A DNA stretch of 64,000 nt from Tetracentron sinense. Taxonomy: Eukaryota > Streptophyta > Magnoliopsida > Trochodendrales > Trochodendraceae. The notes beneath the pieces were generated by a model. The model had not been told where the DNA came from. It saw only the letters and a program-made list of their open reading frames with translations, and did no database searches. The position numbers and the translations under genes are program-made. The stretch covers positions 10,126,499 to 10,190,498 of the forward strand of contig CM026551.1 in the NCBI GenBank assembly GCA_015143295.1, read 5' to 3'. Positions 1 through 13,067 of the stretch are shown piece after piece. Each line of letters opens with the position of its first letter. Position 1 is the stretch's first letter.

Positions 1-949
1 TCAACAGTCAAACATAGCATAATAGTAAAACTCGGGTTGAGCTCGAAGACCCTTATTACTTAACAAGCTAAGCATGAACGCCTTATTACTCAGCTTAGCC
101 TGCCTCAATTACACACATACCTAAATCCCAAACACGTCTTTTTAAAATATAGAGGGCGTGATGGAGATTGTTTTATAAGGCAAAGGATTGTCTCTAGCAT
201 ATATGCCAAAAATTGGTCTCCAGCATCAACACATCATCTAACACGTGGCAATAAAAAAGAAGAAGACATTTCATTTTCTCACATGTTTTGGACTTCTCTC
301 CACAAGATATCTCTCTAACTTTTTATCGCCACATGTCGAGGATGTGTCGGGTTGAACCCGGACCAAATTTTTGGCATCTTCCATAGATAATCCCATGCCG
401 TTCTATAATTGAATAGCTAATCTAGTCATAGTCACTGACTTTGCCATGAATAGCATTGAAGAGCTACCTTACCATTTTCATAATTATTTACTCCTCCACA
501 TTGACTCTTATGAAATGCAGACATGATAACTACCGGTGGTTATACTTTCCATATATTATCGGTTGTTATACCGTCCCATATTATATATGATAGAAAAGTT
601 GGGATAGTTTATGGTTTGTGGGTAAAGGTGCATCTCAAGGGGTTAGTCCTTCCTTGTCAGCGTTGGGACACCATCCGTTATTAAAAATAAATAAAAAATT
701 GTAAAGATAGATTCAAACATAACTGAACCAATGAACCTGTCAACTCTGGGCTAAGCGGTTTAAAGTGTACAAACTATAATTATATAATAAAATATAATTT
801 GAATTCTATTAAAACCGAAACTTATAAAAATTATACATATATAATTATTAGTAAAATTGCATGTGCTTAGCATAAAGTAATTTTTTTATGAATAAGAATA
901 AGAACATGATTCAAAATGACTAATACATATGCTAACCGTGAGATAGACC

Positions 950-1100
950 CAGGGGTGGAGCCACATGGGGCAACCTGAAATTTTGGGAAAAAAACATACT
1001 AATAGTATTAATAGCATTGAGAGTTGAGAGGGGCGGAGCTGAGGGGATGGGGGCTCTAACCCCCCTCCTAAACTTTTGAGAAAAATATTATTCTTTACAA
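950..1100. mobile_element. degenerate hAT-type MITE copy (CAGGGGTGGAGCC end)
   Basis: The sequence from 950 begins CAGGGGTGGAGCCACATGGG and continues with a CTGAAATTTTGGGAAAA stretch. This matches the reverse complement of the right end of the intact hAT element at 10267-10650, so it is a relic of the same family. The other end and a target duplication are not clear, so the right boundary is approximate. Confidence 0.6.
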
Positions 1101-1207
1101 AACCGGACACAAACAGACAAGATTTGCTTATGAATTTGGTCCCCTAGATGCAATAAGTTTTATGAACCTCAACATATTTGTTGCCCTAAAGGTATGCATA
1201 TATATAT

Positions 1208-1509
1208 TCTTTTTAAAATTAAAAAATCTAATAAATTAATTTATAGATACTAAAATTTTATATTTAGAATATATTAGTGGGACTCGCCCATAGACTCTCT
1301 TATGGGTGTGTAATAATGGGACCCACAAATTAATTATTCTTATGAAAACGTAAAGTTATGAATTTTAATTTTCTTTTTAAATTAAAAATCTAATAAATTA
1401 ATTTATAGAGTACTAAATATTTTATATTTAGAATATATTAGTGGGACTTATCCATAGACTCTCTTCTGAGTGTGTAATAATGGGACCCACAAATTAATTA
1501 TTCTTATGG
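1208..1509. repeat. two-copy tandem duplication, ~138-bp units
   Basis: Unit 1 spans about 1208-1345 and unit 2 about 1371-1509, separated by ~25 bp. Both contain the order TTCTTTTTAAA, TAATAAATTAATTTATAGA, ATATTAGTGGGACT, AGACTCTCTT and GGGACCCACAAATTAATTAT. Divergence is small (scattered substitutions and short indels). No coding potential is seen. Confidence 0.85.
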
Positions 1510-2308
1510 ATACAAATTAAACCTATTGGCATTAAATTTAAGTAATCTAGTTAGATTAAGAAACTATAAGTAAGAATTCTACTACTTTGATTAAAGTATA
1601 TAGAATTTAATAAAATTACTTTATTAGACATACAAATATAATAGATATACTTTTATTATATAATATATGGATAATAATGTCTAGAAAAAGTTACAAAAAA
1701 TAATTATTTTATAAACAATTTTAAAAAAAAATTGTTTGTCAGCAATGCTTATGCCTTGAACGTATTAATTTTGAAAAAATAAAATTAACATTTACTCATA
1801 AGCAATTATGTTCTTTGAATCTTTGATTGTTTACTTTAATTGAGTAAAAACAGTAAGGCCGCAAAATTTGAGGTAGTACTTATGTCCATTTTCTCTTTAT
1901 ATGTTTCAATTGGGTCTCCTTTACTGGTTATCGGCCAGAAGATTGACAACAATACTTTGGAAGCGTCACGTAATCTTATGCATGTCAAATAAAACATTGT
2001 CCACGCAAATGAAAACTTTAGTTGACATGCACAAAAATATGTGACTTGTCCTTCTGTTTCCAACGCAAGTACTTAAACCCTTGTCATTTAGGTTAGAAGG
2101 CCGGCAACTCTGCCAAAGCAGTTGTGACTCCAAATGAGTTCTTTTTCTTTTCTTACAAAATCTGATTTGAGGGTATACATCAGACTCTTAAGGCTTTTTT
2201 CTTTTATATATATAATATAGCATCATAATAGAGAGCTTGGATACATGTAGGGCATATGAACCCCATGCAATACTTTGGAAAGATTATATATAATAATTAT
2301 TTCTATTA

Positions 2309-2469
2309 GAGAAATGCTAGCCTTACTCTCAGTCAATCAATACTCTCACCCTCTACGAACCACTTATCCAACTTTTTTGGTTAGAGGGTGTTTTAATCAT
2401 TACATAAAGGACAGATGGTTGGTGAATGTTGAGAGTAAGGATTGACTGAGAGTAGCGCTAGCACTCCTC
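2309..2469. mobile_element. Tourist-like MITE (PIF/Harbinger), 161 bp
   Basis: Terminal inverted repeats start GAGAAATGCTAGC on the left and end GCTAGCACTCCTC on the right, and extend inward through TACTCTCAGTCAATC. The element is flanked on both sides by TTA, the 3-bp duplication typical of PIF/Harbinger (Tourist) elements. It is non-coding and non-autonomous. Confidence 0.85.
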
Positions 2470-2472
2470 TTA

Positions 2473-3221
2473 TTATTATTTTTTTGGTTTAGTAGGGTAG
2501 AAGTTAGTATATGTGCTGGTTGGGTATGACTATCTTATTCGTACATAGGTGAGACATTTATGGCCATCTTATTATTATAATTTCAATTTATGTTGTTGCA
2601 TCTCTATCCTCTTGTGTAGTGTTGTATGCTATTGTGATTATAAACCGTATCAAACAAAATTACAAATTTACACTAGCATGCACAAGGAATTTTATTTTCT
2701 CAAATAAAAATTTAAGCTATAAAAATAGCAAATTGATGCAGGGGCACCCTACTTAGGGGTGGCTATTAAACAAAGATGCCCCGTGCCCACTAACAGTTTG
2801 AGCTTGACTTGTTAAAAGTTCAACTCATTTATTTATCTAATAAACAAGGCAAAAAAAAAGAAGCTAAGCTCAAGCGTGATTTTCGAGCTCGTTTAATTAA
2901 CGAGACAAACTTGAACACACCCCTACTCGGCTCGTTCAAATATATATAATAATCTCAAATTCTAAAGTTAAGTATATTTATTATTAAAAAGTTAAGTATA
3001 TTTATAATATATAGGAAAGATTAATAAATATATAATGTATTTTAAACAATAAGAATATTATTTATACAATTATAAAATTTCATAAAATTTTAAGAAATAT
3101 TGTAACTCTTTTACCTATACAAGGATAATAAAATAAAATTTAATCCTAATAAATAGTTATATCTAATGAACTAAGCTGCTCGCAAACTGCTCAAGCACGA
3201 CTCGAGCTTGCGTGTTAAAGT
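2473..3221. other. AT-rich intergenic DNA with GAGCTCG-rich repeat
   Basis: No gene is seen. From about 2754 a repeat starts TAGGGGTGGCTATTAAA and is rich in AGCTTGA and GAGCTCG words. A related end appears near 3850 (TTTCAATAACACCCATA, inverted). These could be the ends of one hAT-like element that the 3222-3757 element later split. No clean target duplication was found, so this is tentative. Confidence 0.35.
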
Positions 3222-3757
3222 CATAGTCACAAAAAACTGCGTTTTTAAAAAAAAACTCGTTTAAAACGCGCATTAATACCCTATCATAGAAAACGGCGTT
3301 TAAAACCCGTTTTTTGAATAAAACACGTATTATAGTTTTAAACTCGTTTAAAACGAATAATTAGAAAAAAAAAAAAAAAAAAAACCGAATAATACGAAAA
3401 AAACTGATAAGTTTAAAAAAAATTTGAGAATGAAGATTATGCAGATATTGATGAAGGGATTGATAAATATAAATGAGTGATTTTATTAATATATGTATTT
3501 TAGTCTTTTTATTAAATCTTGATAATTGATGTTTTAATGAAATTTAATGAATTGATTGAATGAATTTGATGTTATGATCTTATTATTGTTGATTATAATT
3601 ATTCTTTTTGTATATTATCTCACCAAATTATTAGATATATTAATTAACATTGTTACTAATTTTTATAATTATAAATTTTTTTTTTCATTTTTTCCCTGAA
3701 ATTTTTCCATACTTGACTATTGCCGAATTATTCCTGAACCCCGACTTTATGGTTATG
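3222..3757. mobile_element. hAT-type MITE, CATAGT family copy 1, 536 bp
   Basis: The element begins CATAGTCAC and ends GGTTATG. It is flanked by 8-bp repeats GTTAAAGT (3214-3221) and GTTAAAGC (3758-3765), one mismatch apart. An 8-bp duplication and short inverted ends are the hAT signature. The right end (CTGAACCCCGAC, then GGTTATG) resembles those of the copies at 8507-8874 and 19069-19398. It is AT-rich and non-coding. Confidence 0.75.
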
Positions 3758-3906
3758 GTTAAAGCTGAAGCTTGTTTATTCAATAAACAATTCAAGCTTA
3801 AACTTGATTTTAGAGCTCGATTACTTAATAAACAAGCTCATTTCAATAACACCCATAGTCCTTACTTCATCACTCACCCGAATCCTTTACTTATTCACTT
3901 ATCTTA

Positions 3907-4043
3907 TGTTTGGTTGCCAAGAAAATAAGTGAAAACATGAAAAGAAAAATAAAATAAGATAAAACACAATTAAGAATTGTATTAGAAATTTAAAATTTTA
4001 TTTTATTTTTCATGTTTTTACCTATTTTCTTGGCAACCCAACA
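3907..4043. mobile_element. MITE with GGTTGCCAAGAAAAT inverted ends
   Basis: The left end reads GGTTGCCAAGAAAATAAG and the right end is its imperfect inverse, ending ATTTTCTTGGCAACC. Inner arms also pair (CATGAAAAGAAAAATAAAAT against ATTTTATTTTATTTTTCATG). It is a foldback element of ~137 bp with no coding capacity. The target duplication is not clear. Confidence 0.7.
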
Positions 4044-6053
4044 TTGCATTAGAAAATGTTTTTTTTCTTTAGAAGGTTACACTTTCGGCCTTGTATAATT
4101 TTGATATCGTTGCACCTTGCACGTTGTCTCTTATCAATGCCTTCGCACGTGCTCTGAATTTATGGACGTTTCCCTTTCAACTGGTTCTTTTTCCGGTTCA
4201 GTTGTAACTCCTTCCTTTCATTAATACAGTTACCTCTTTATCCTAAAAAAAAATCAATGCCCTTTTAACGCGATGACTATGTTTGCACAGAGAATCCAAC
4301 TCAATATGGATCCCTCAACACTATCGTCTCATAGAACCCAACTTTCACAGAGTTTAAATGGGTATATAATTTATTAGTGGGTCCCGCTAATAATAAGAGT
4401 TTTTAAATGTTAATGATAAAATAGAACCTTATCTTATGAAGTTATAAGATAGATATATAATACAAGGATAATAATATCTAATGAAAACTGGTTTAAAATA
4501 TGATTTTTAATTACTTGTACTTTTAATAATAGAAGACTAAAAAGAATGACATGTATCATTCTACTAATAAAAGTACAAAGAGTATGCAAAACTTTACTTT
4601 GACGTAAATATCCTTTAACTTTATTTATTTAATACATAATTTATAATATAACCAAACTTTAATTAAGTTACAATTTAATATTATGTGGGACCCATTATTA
4701 AAATAGGGTTGTTTTAGGACTCTATCATATTAGGGAAGAATCCTAAATGAGAGTTGGTTTAGGACTCTACTATATATTAGGGTAGAATTTTATTTCTATA
4801 GAAAGAGAGTTTCTCATAAATAAGAGTTGGTTTAGGACTCTACCATATTTTAAAGAAGATAATCATAATTAGTATTTTCCTATAATCTCCACACCGCGAT
4901 TGATTACCTGGGAGCAACCAAGAAAAGATAAATAATGTTTCTAATATTAAATTTAAATTAATATAGGAAATATTAAATTTAATTACTCAATAATATATAA
5001 TATTATATTTAAAAATTATTCAATATAAAGAAAGTAACGTGACATCTAATGAAAATATATTAAAAATTATATATTTTTTCTAAATTATATTTTAATAATA
5101 AAAAATTATACATACAAGGCACATGCATTTTTACTAGTACCAAATAAAAGAAAGTCCTCAATAATAGCCATTAAATTACTTTATCTTTATTAGTACTTTT
5201 CCCCATAAAAAGTCTGTCTTCATAGAGTCTAACCAATAATAATAACTATAAAAATAGAGAGAAATATTTATTACTAACTTTCGTGGTAGATCCTACTTAG
5301 CCAACGTATTAAAATCTTAATTACTAAAATAGATTATTATTAAATATACTAATATCTAATAAAATTACACATTATGTGGCGTGCAAAGAAAAGTTATTAA
5401 TTTTCTTTTATAAAATCTTTAATTTTTCTTATACTTTTAATTGTAGAATAATTAATAAATTGACCAAGTATTATGGTCGAAGAATCTATAAAGCCCAACC
5501 CGACTATATATAACTAGAGAAACACTACCCTGCTTGCTCCGGTAATAGTCAATAGGTGTGTGTAGTCCCATGGGATGGACTTGATTTTGAGTCTCTTGAA
5601 TGAGACAATTATTATGTCCATTAATTTATCAACCAAACCTGGTAACCTTCTAACGTTAAATGAGTGATGTCTCAAAAAAGAAAAAATTAAGGAGTTAGAA
5701 ACCTAGCTTCAATGTAATCATAACCAAATCGGTCATCGAACCGATTGAGTGGCCGGTTCCCGGTTTGACCGATTCGGTTCAATTGTGTTAAAAAAAAATA
5801 TTTCTTTTCCCTTTTTACTCATTTATAGTCAGTTCAGATCGGTTCTCATCTCTATTTAACCATCGGTTTTTCTGATTTTGACAAAAATGATCGATTTTTA
5901 ATTAGGTTCAGTTTAGGAATGTTTAGGAATGATGAAGGGACCGGTTCCGGTTTTTCTGATTTGACCGGCCGGTCCGATTCTGACAACACTGCACGGGAGA
6001 ATTACTTGTGCATTAACAAAAACGCAACTAAAACTTTAGTACCTAAGTTAGAT
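4044..6053. other. AT-rich intergenic DNA, small repeats only
   Basis: No gene is seen. Around 4514-4580 the motifs CTTGTACTTTTAATAAT and ATTCTACTAATAAAAGTACAA form an imperfect inverted repeat; the second motif and the sequence after it recur at about 14703-14800, so this is a dispersed element. Around 5720-5990 a stretch rich in ACCGATTCGGTT-type words suggests another degenerate MITE. Confidence 0.5.
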
Positions 6054-6290
6054 ATTTGTATAGAAGTGGGGGGTCAGTCTGACTTTTAATTCATTTACAT
6101 GCCGAGAGGCGAAATGCGAAATGCCTTTGCTCATCGCATAGCAGCTTTTGGGTCCCTTTTTCGGATTGGGGCCTTTTTCAATTGATGTCTCGGGATCCGT
6201 GGGATGAAAGCGTATTTTGATCCATCGGGGGCTAGGCCCCATTAGATTGTTTTGGCTCCTGGGCAGCGGTTTTCTGTAATTAAAAAAAAA
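6054..6290 (+). mobile_element. retroposed ~237-bp sequence with poly-A tail and 13-bp target repeats
   Basis: The segment ends in an A10 run and is flanked by ACCTAAGTTAGAT (6041-6053) and ACCTAAGTTGGAT (6291-6303), which differ at one base. A poly-A tail plus long target duplications indicates LINE-driven retroposition of an RNA. The body is clearly more GC-rich than its AT-rich surroundings. It carries no tRNA-type A/B boxes that I can recognise, and I do not recognise the source; it could be a non-coding RNA or an organellar transcript. Confidence 0.7.
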
Positions 6291-6674
6291 ACCTAAGTTG
6301 GATCTTAGGGTGAATATTAATTCGAGTAGGGATTTAGAAAAAATCTGAAAACCCATCAAATGCTTACATAGTTGAGTGGACGATCATGCCCATCTATTAA
6401 ACACCTAGCATAAAATGGCTCAAAAGTGAAGTTTTTCTCTTTTTTAAGTTCATCAAATAATTACTTAGGGGACAATAATTCTCCGTTCGTTGATTGAAAT
6501 CAAACAGCTTAAAGTTTGACTTATCATCCTCAATCAGAACCGCATGATTAAACAAAGTCAACGGGCAGAGATGCGACTGAGAGACGTTTCTGTTAAAACT
6601 AAAAGTTAAAAAACTAGGGTAGAGGGGCAATCTCGTAATTGTAAGTTCCCCTTTTCACATATGACGGAAGATTC

Positions 6675-6683
6675 GGCGGGAAA
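6675..6683 (+). promoter_or_regulatory. E2F-type site upstream of GMPP
   Basis: GGCGGGAAA is the reverse complement of the E2F consensus TTTCCCGCC. It lies ~90 bp upstream of the CT-rich tract that probably starts the GMPP leader. Function is inferred from position and motif only. Confidence 0.35.
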
Positions 6684-6759
6684 CCTGCTCCCAATCAGTC
6701 CCTTCTTTTGTTCTTTCTTTTCTGCTAGAATAAAGCCGTTTTTATTCCCTCATCACTTT

Positions 6760-6782
6760 GACTCTCTCTCTCTCTCTCTCTA
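6760..6782 (+). repeat. CT microsatellite in the putative GMPP 5' leader
   Basis: A run of about ten CT units lies between the putative GMPP promoter and the first untranslated exon. CT-rich tracts are common just downstream of plant transcription starts. The exact start site cannot be placed from sequence. Confidence 0.7.
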
Positions 6783-7025
6783 GAGTCTAGACATATTTGT
6801 TCCATCTCTTCCTCTGCTATTGTGCTCCGCTCTGAGACGTTCTTGCTTGGGCTTTAGGGTTTTGCAGTTTGGAAACACAAAGGTTCTTCATTAACTCTAA
6901 TATATGGAATCGATCCTTTTTATTCTCTGCTTTATATATCTCTAATTTGTCTGAGAAAATTTCCATTACCATCTTTTGTGTGGAGGACTTTAAGAGAGTG
7001 AGGAAGAGAGAGATTTGGGTTTAAG

Positions 7026-7895
7026 GTAAGGTTTTGATTGTACTTTCTTCTGGGCATTTTTCAGTTCTGTAAGAAAAGTGAGAAAATCTTGGAATCTGAA
7101 AGGCTATAAAGAAACAGAGATGACCAAAAGAGTCCATTGGTGTTTTTACTTAGAAAACGAGAAAAAAAAAATGAGGATTTTAGTATTTTCCCAATGTTTT
7201 TCTTTCCATCTTCTTTTAATTTTTGCAAAATAAGCAGGATTGAACCTGAGTTAGTTTTCCTAAAGCTTCTAAAATTTCCAAATGGATTAAATTACTTCAT
7301 AATGTTAAAATGACTCAAATTCGATTATAACTAAGTTCGAGCTCTAGTTGTAATGCAATAGGGGTTTGGTATATTTAATCCAGAGTATGTTGGTTTCATT
7401 GGGATTGCATGTTATTCTATTCTTAATTAAGGTTTTACTTTGTAATTCTTTAAAAAAAAACATCATATTGATAAAAATAGTGGATGCTGCGATTAGTTTG
7501 AGAAAGGACGGAAGTGGGTTAAGGTCCGAGTCCATTTACACTCCAAATGTTTCCTCAACCAAGGTCTATCATTAGCATGCAATCGTTCTTCGGATTACTT
7601 GCAATTTAATTGTTTGCTTTAAAAAAAAAGTAAAAGTAGTGAATTAATGATGTTTGAGCACTTGCATCTTGAAATCAGACTGTTGGGAATTCAATTGTTA
7701 CTTCTCTTAAGGGGTTATTTTCCTTACTCTTTCATAGTTCTTGCTGATTGCAACTTCTGTTTAAGCAAAGAAATGAAAAATCCCAAGATTCACGACAAGC
7801 TGAATCATGGAATCATAGAACTTTTGACAGTATATTGTTTTAGCAGCAATTGTTGGGAAATCAAAAGTTAATTTCCTCTGAATTTTCTTATACAG
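7026..7895 (+). other. probable 5'-UTR intron of the GMPP gene
   Basis: A good donor (TTAAG then GTAAGG) at 7026 and a pyrimidine-rich acceptor ending TTATACAG at 7895 would remove this AT-rich stretch. The leader would then continue from 7896 to the start codon at 8098. Short open frames inside it are chance. Splicing here is inferred and not shown by conservation. Confidence 0.5.
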
Positions 7896-8085
7896 AGTTA
7901 ACATATCAGATAGTGATCTGAATCTGCCACCCAACTTACGGGGAATCACTAATAAGATCTCTAGCTGAGTCTACCTAGTCAGGTTCAGCCACCTCCATTG
8001 CTATTGCTGCAAACGACCTTGTCGTGGGTGGATTTACTGCAACGTAAGTTCTTCGAAATACTATTTCAACCGTTAACGGGAATAG

Positions 8086-9963
<1,878 letters not shown>

Positions 9964-10157
9964 GTGGTATAAACAGGCCAAGATCATGTGATGCAAAGAG
10001 TCAGAGCTCTCATGGCATGATTAATATGTTTCTCTTTTCTATTTACCCACTTTGGGAGGATCAGGATTACAGAAATCTTCCTTGATAGAAAAAAATTTCT
10101 TTTGTAACTGCACATACCTGCATTTCTCCTTTTTATTATTTCTTGAGCCTCATTCTT

Positions 10158-10790
10158 AGGATGTGTTCGTTTGGCGAGAAAGTGAGGGAAAGGAAAAGAA
10201 AAATGTGTTTTCTTCTACTTTTCATATGTTTGGTTTGCAAGAAACACACTTTCATTTTCTTGCACTCAGGGGCGGAGCCAGGAATCTCTTGCAGGGGGGG
10301 CTAACAATGGGGGTTCGGGGGCGGAGCCCCTGAAATTTTTTTTTGAGTGCCAAGTTCGTGGGTCAGCACATTTGTTTGTATCCGTTTAAAAGAATATATA
10401 TATATTTTTGAAGTTTTAGGAGGGCTAGAGTCTCCGTCGCCCCGGCACCGCCCCTTTCCCGGCTGCACCCCTAGTTTTACAAAAGGGGGGTTTTGTTTTC
10501 CAAAATTTCAGGGGGGGCTAGAGTCCCCGTCGCCCCGGCACTGCCCCTTTTCCAAGGCTGCACCCCTAGTTTTACAAAAGGGGGGTTTTGTTTTCCAAAA
10601 TTTCAGGGGGGGCTTCAGCCCCCCCTGGGCCCCATGTGGCTCCGCCCCTGCTTGCACTTTCTCAATAGTACAAACTTTATCTCAAAAACTTCATCCAACT
10701 TTTGATGGTTATTTTGCAAGAAAATTTAAGTTTCTTTTATTTTTCTTTTCTTTTCTTTCAACCACTTTCTCGCCAAATGAACGCACCCTT
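10158..10790. mobile_element. MITE with TTTGGCGAGAAAGTG inverted ends, split by a hAT element
   Basis: The left end reads AGGATGTGTTCGTTTGGCGA and the right end is the inverse of AAGGGTGCGTTCATTTGGCG. Both continue as GAGAAAGTG. Without the hAT insertion and its duplicated target (10259-10658) the element would be ~240 bp. It lies just downstream of the GMPP gene, possibly in its 3' flank. A 14-bp ATGAACGCACCCTT repeat overlaps the right end, and no clear target duplication was identified. Confidence 0.75.
10267..10650. mobile_element. hAT-type non-autonomous element (CAGGGGCGGAGCC ends), 384 bp
   Basis: Inverted ends are CAGGGGCGGAGCCA and TGGCTCCGCCCCTG, with perfect 8-bp target duplications CTTGCACT at 10259-10266 and 10651-10658. 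It sits inside the MITE at 10158-10790. Two ~100-bp internal tandem units run from about 10420 to 10613, each with GGCTAGAGTC, CGTCGCCCCGGCA, CTAGTTTTACAAAAGGGGGG and CCAAAATTTCAGGGGGG. The long open frame across it (10347-10934) is an artefact of this GC-rich repeat. Confidence 0.92.
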
Positions 10791-10934
10791 ATGAACGCAC
10801 CCTTACTGCATCATGTTGAGTTGTGGATTGGTTTCCCTTGCAGCTTTAACCTATTGAGGTTGAGCCTCTTGCTAAATTACATAAGGTTAGTTCTGCATTG
10901 CAACCATGAGTTTGCTGCTGCATTCACATTTTAG

Positions 10935-11788
10935 CTACTAAAAAACAGATATAATGTTTGCTTAGTAGTAATACAACACCAGTGGAACCACAGCCATCTT
11001 TTAGGTTCCCCTTCTATGGTAGTTTTGAATCTGAATTTGAAAAATTAAGTTGCAGATCAATGTTTTTGGCCCTGGTTGCCGCCACAAGCTGCAACAGTTT
11101 TTTTTTTTTTAAAAAAAACAATAATGTAAAATCATATGTTTTGATTTAAGAATTTCACCAATAATTTGCAGTGAAATTTCATTTTTTGCTTTAAGGTTCT
11201 GCATGGTAATTTTTCAAAACCAAAAAAAAATATTTTAGAGTGAACAGGGATTAGGCCATGAGGCAGTTGGCAAGCACAGTCTAAGGAGAACCCTAAGAAT
11301 CAAACATGGGAAAGACACTGATTATAAGATGCCATCTGCTGTTCAATTTCATCACTGTTTCAAACTCTACCAGATACATTCTCCTTGGAATTCAATTGAA
11401 CTAAAGGGAATGTTCCAAGTGAAACCCCATAGAAGAAAACCCAATATAGCTACTGTGATTATTAAAACAATTCATGTTAGTTGAAGCCTTGTAATCAGAT
11501 GGCTAAGCAACATGGAATCCTTGCTGATGAAAAGTACTTTGAAGTATGCAAATCATTGATCTAACATTTCTTTCAAGACCCATGAAGTGAGATGCGGGAA
11601 CTCTTCTACTGACATCTTGCATAGCAGAGGAAAAGGCAGAGCCATCTATGTAGGGTGTCAACAGGCATGGTTCATGCTGGACTGGGCTAGCCCGTTATTA
11701 ATCGGGCCAGCCCACCAAAAGAAAAATAAGAAAAATTGAGGCTGTTGTTTTGGGAGTTTCATAATCAGGCTTTATTGGGCAAGGAGAA
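10935..11788. other. intergenic DNA, no gene seen
   Basis: No credible coding region. At about 11649 a TAGGGTGTCAACAGG start resembles the left end of the hAT element at 42470-42741, but a matching right end with target duplication was not found. Confidence 0.45.
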
Positions 11789-12124
11789 GGGGTGTATCCA
11801 AACCGAGCTAGCTCGAAGTTCAGCTCAGCTTAATTGGCTCGATCAAACCGAGCTTGAGCTCAAAAATTAGGCTCGATCGAGCCAAGCTGATTTTTTGAGT
11901 TTGAAAATGTGTTCAAGCCGAGCTCGAGCCAAGGCTTGTTTGATTGGGTTCAGCTTGACTTGATTGATGCTTGGTTCGACTCGAGTTCGGCTCAGCTTGA
12001 ATGTTAAATAAAAAAATGTTATATATATAAAATTAATAAATCAAGCCAAGCTCGGCTCATGTTTGAATCAATTCGTGCTCGAGCCAAGTGAACTAGATTC
12101 GAGCCGAGCCGAGCTGGACCCCTA
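11789..12124. mobile_element. GAGCTCGGCTCG-rich hAT-like MITE
   Basis: The stretch is dense in AGCCGAGCTCG-type words in both orientations. It starts GGGGTGTATCCAAACCGAGC and ends GCCGAGCTGGACCCCT, which gives short inverted ends. This word pattern is common in plant hAT-like MITEs. No clear 8-bp duplication was found and the boundaries are approximate. Confidence 0.5.
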
Positions 12125-12445
12125 GATTTTTATATTTGAAGCCGAGCCAAGCCGAGCAGGGGCAAGCTCGTTTCTAATACACTCCCAGTCGGGAGTGTCA
12201 GCCTTGTATATGACAACAATTTGATTGCACACGACCCTTAGAAGCACCAAGTGGCCCTCTACATTATAGGGCAAAATTATGGAGTGGATCTTTTCATGGG
12301 CAACTTAAAATTGACAGCCAAACAACCAGATGAGGACGCATTACGCGCATCGTAGTAAAGATCGGGTCTAATGAAATGAGATTGCACCACGAATGCAACT
12401 TGAGACTCGTTCGCTGAGAGTGATTATTCAAGTCAAAGGTACTCC

Positions 12446-12493
12446 CATGCATACTCGACGCTTGCATGCATAACACGTGGCAAACAATGCATG
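12446..12493 (+). promoter_or_regulatory. RY / ABRE composite element of the LEA promoter
   Basis: ACACGTGGC (12473-12481) is an ABA-response element of the G-box type. RY motifs surround it: CATGCA at 12446-12451 and 12465-12470, and the inverse TGCATG at 12488-12493. In seed-storage and LEA promoters this pairing binds bZIP (ABI5 type) and B3 (ABI3/FUS3 type) regulators. The cluster lies ~30-80 bp upstream of the TATA box, where a seed-specific control element would be expected. Confidence 0.8.
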
Positions 12494-12525
12494 GTAGACT
12501 TAAGGGATTCTGTGGTTTCTATCTC

Positions 12526-12535
12526 TATATAAAAA
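12526..12535 (+). promoter_or_regulatory. TATA box of the LEA gene
   Basis: TATATAAAAA lies 94 bp before the start codon at 12620. This predicts transcription starting near 12558 with a ~60-bp leader. It sits directly below the RY/ABRE cluster. Confidence 0.75.
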
Positions 12536-12619
12536 TGGATCTTAATTCACAAAGCAATTCATGTCTGTTTAACTCGTCGGCTTTTGTTGGAGTTGAGACA
12601 AAAAAGAAAGAAAGCAAGA

Positions 12620-13009
12620 ATGCAGGCTGTGAAGGAGAAGTTGAGTGACATGAGCACTATGCGCAAGGCAAAGGCCGAAGCTAAGGCCGAAGAGAAGGTA
12701 TCAATATCATCCGAGTATTATTGTTATTTATAAAAATAAATAAAAAATTATTATTTTCAATAATAATAATATTATTATTATTATTGTTATTGTTTTTGTT
12801 GTTGTTGGTAAGGATTGATATGTAATAATGGAAGTAGGATCCATTGTCCTTCATGAGCCATGAATGGATCTGATCAGGTTCCAGATTCGATTTGAATTCG
12901 GTTTGATTAGAGCAGATCCTGATCTAGTTATCGATTCGTCGGATTTGATACTAGATCTAAAATTTTGAATATGGTTATAATTCGGATCATCCAACCCTAT
13001 TAAAATTCG

Positions 13010-13067
<58 letters not shown>

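Larger units (their letters stand above)
1..2308. other. AT-rich intergenic DNA without a recognised gene
   Basis: No open frame in this stretch resembles a known protein. It is AT-rich and contains a degenerate hAT-type end near position 950 and a tandem duplication at 1208-1509, both listed separately. A short open frame at 886-1110 on the minus strand lies over the hAT-like repeat and is not a gene. Confidence 0.6.

Noticed and set aside
10347-10934. 195-residue open frame on the plus strand
   Set aside because: It spans the GC-rich tandem units of a hAT element and its MITE host, and the repeated peptide is a by-product of the DNA repeat.
13014-13065. Tyr-Ile repeat open frame on the minus strand
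   Set aside because: It is the translation of an AT microsatellite.
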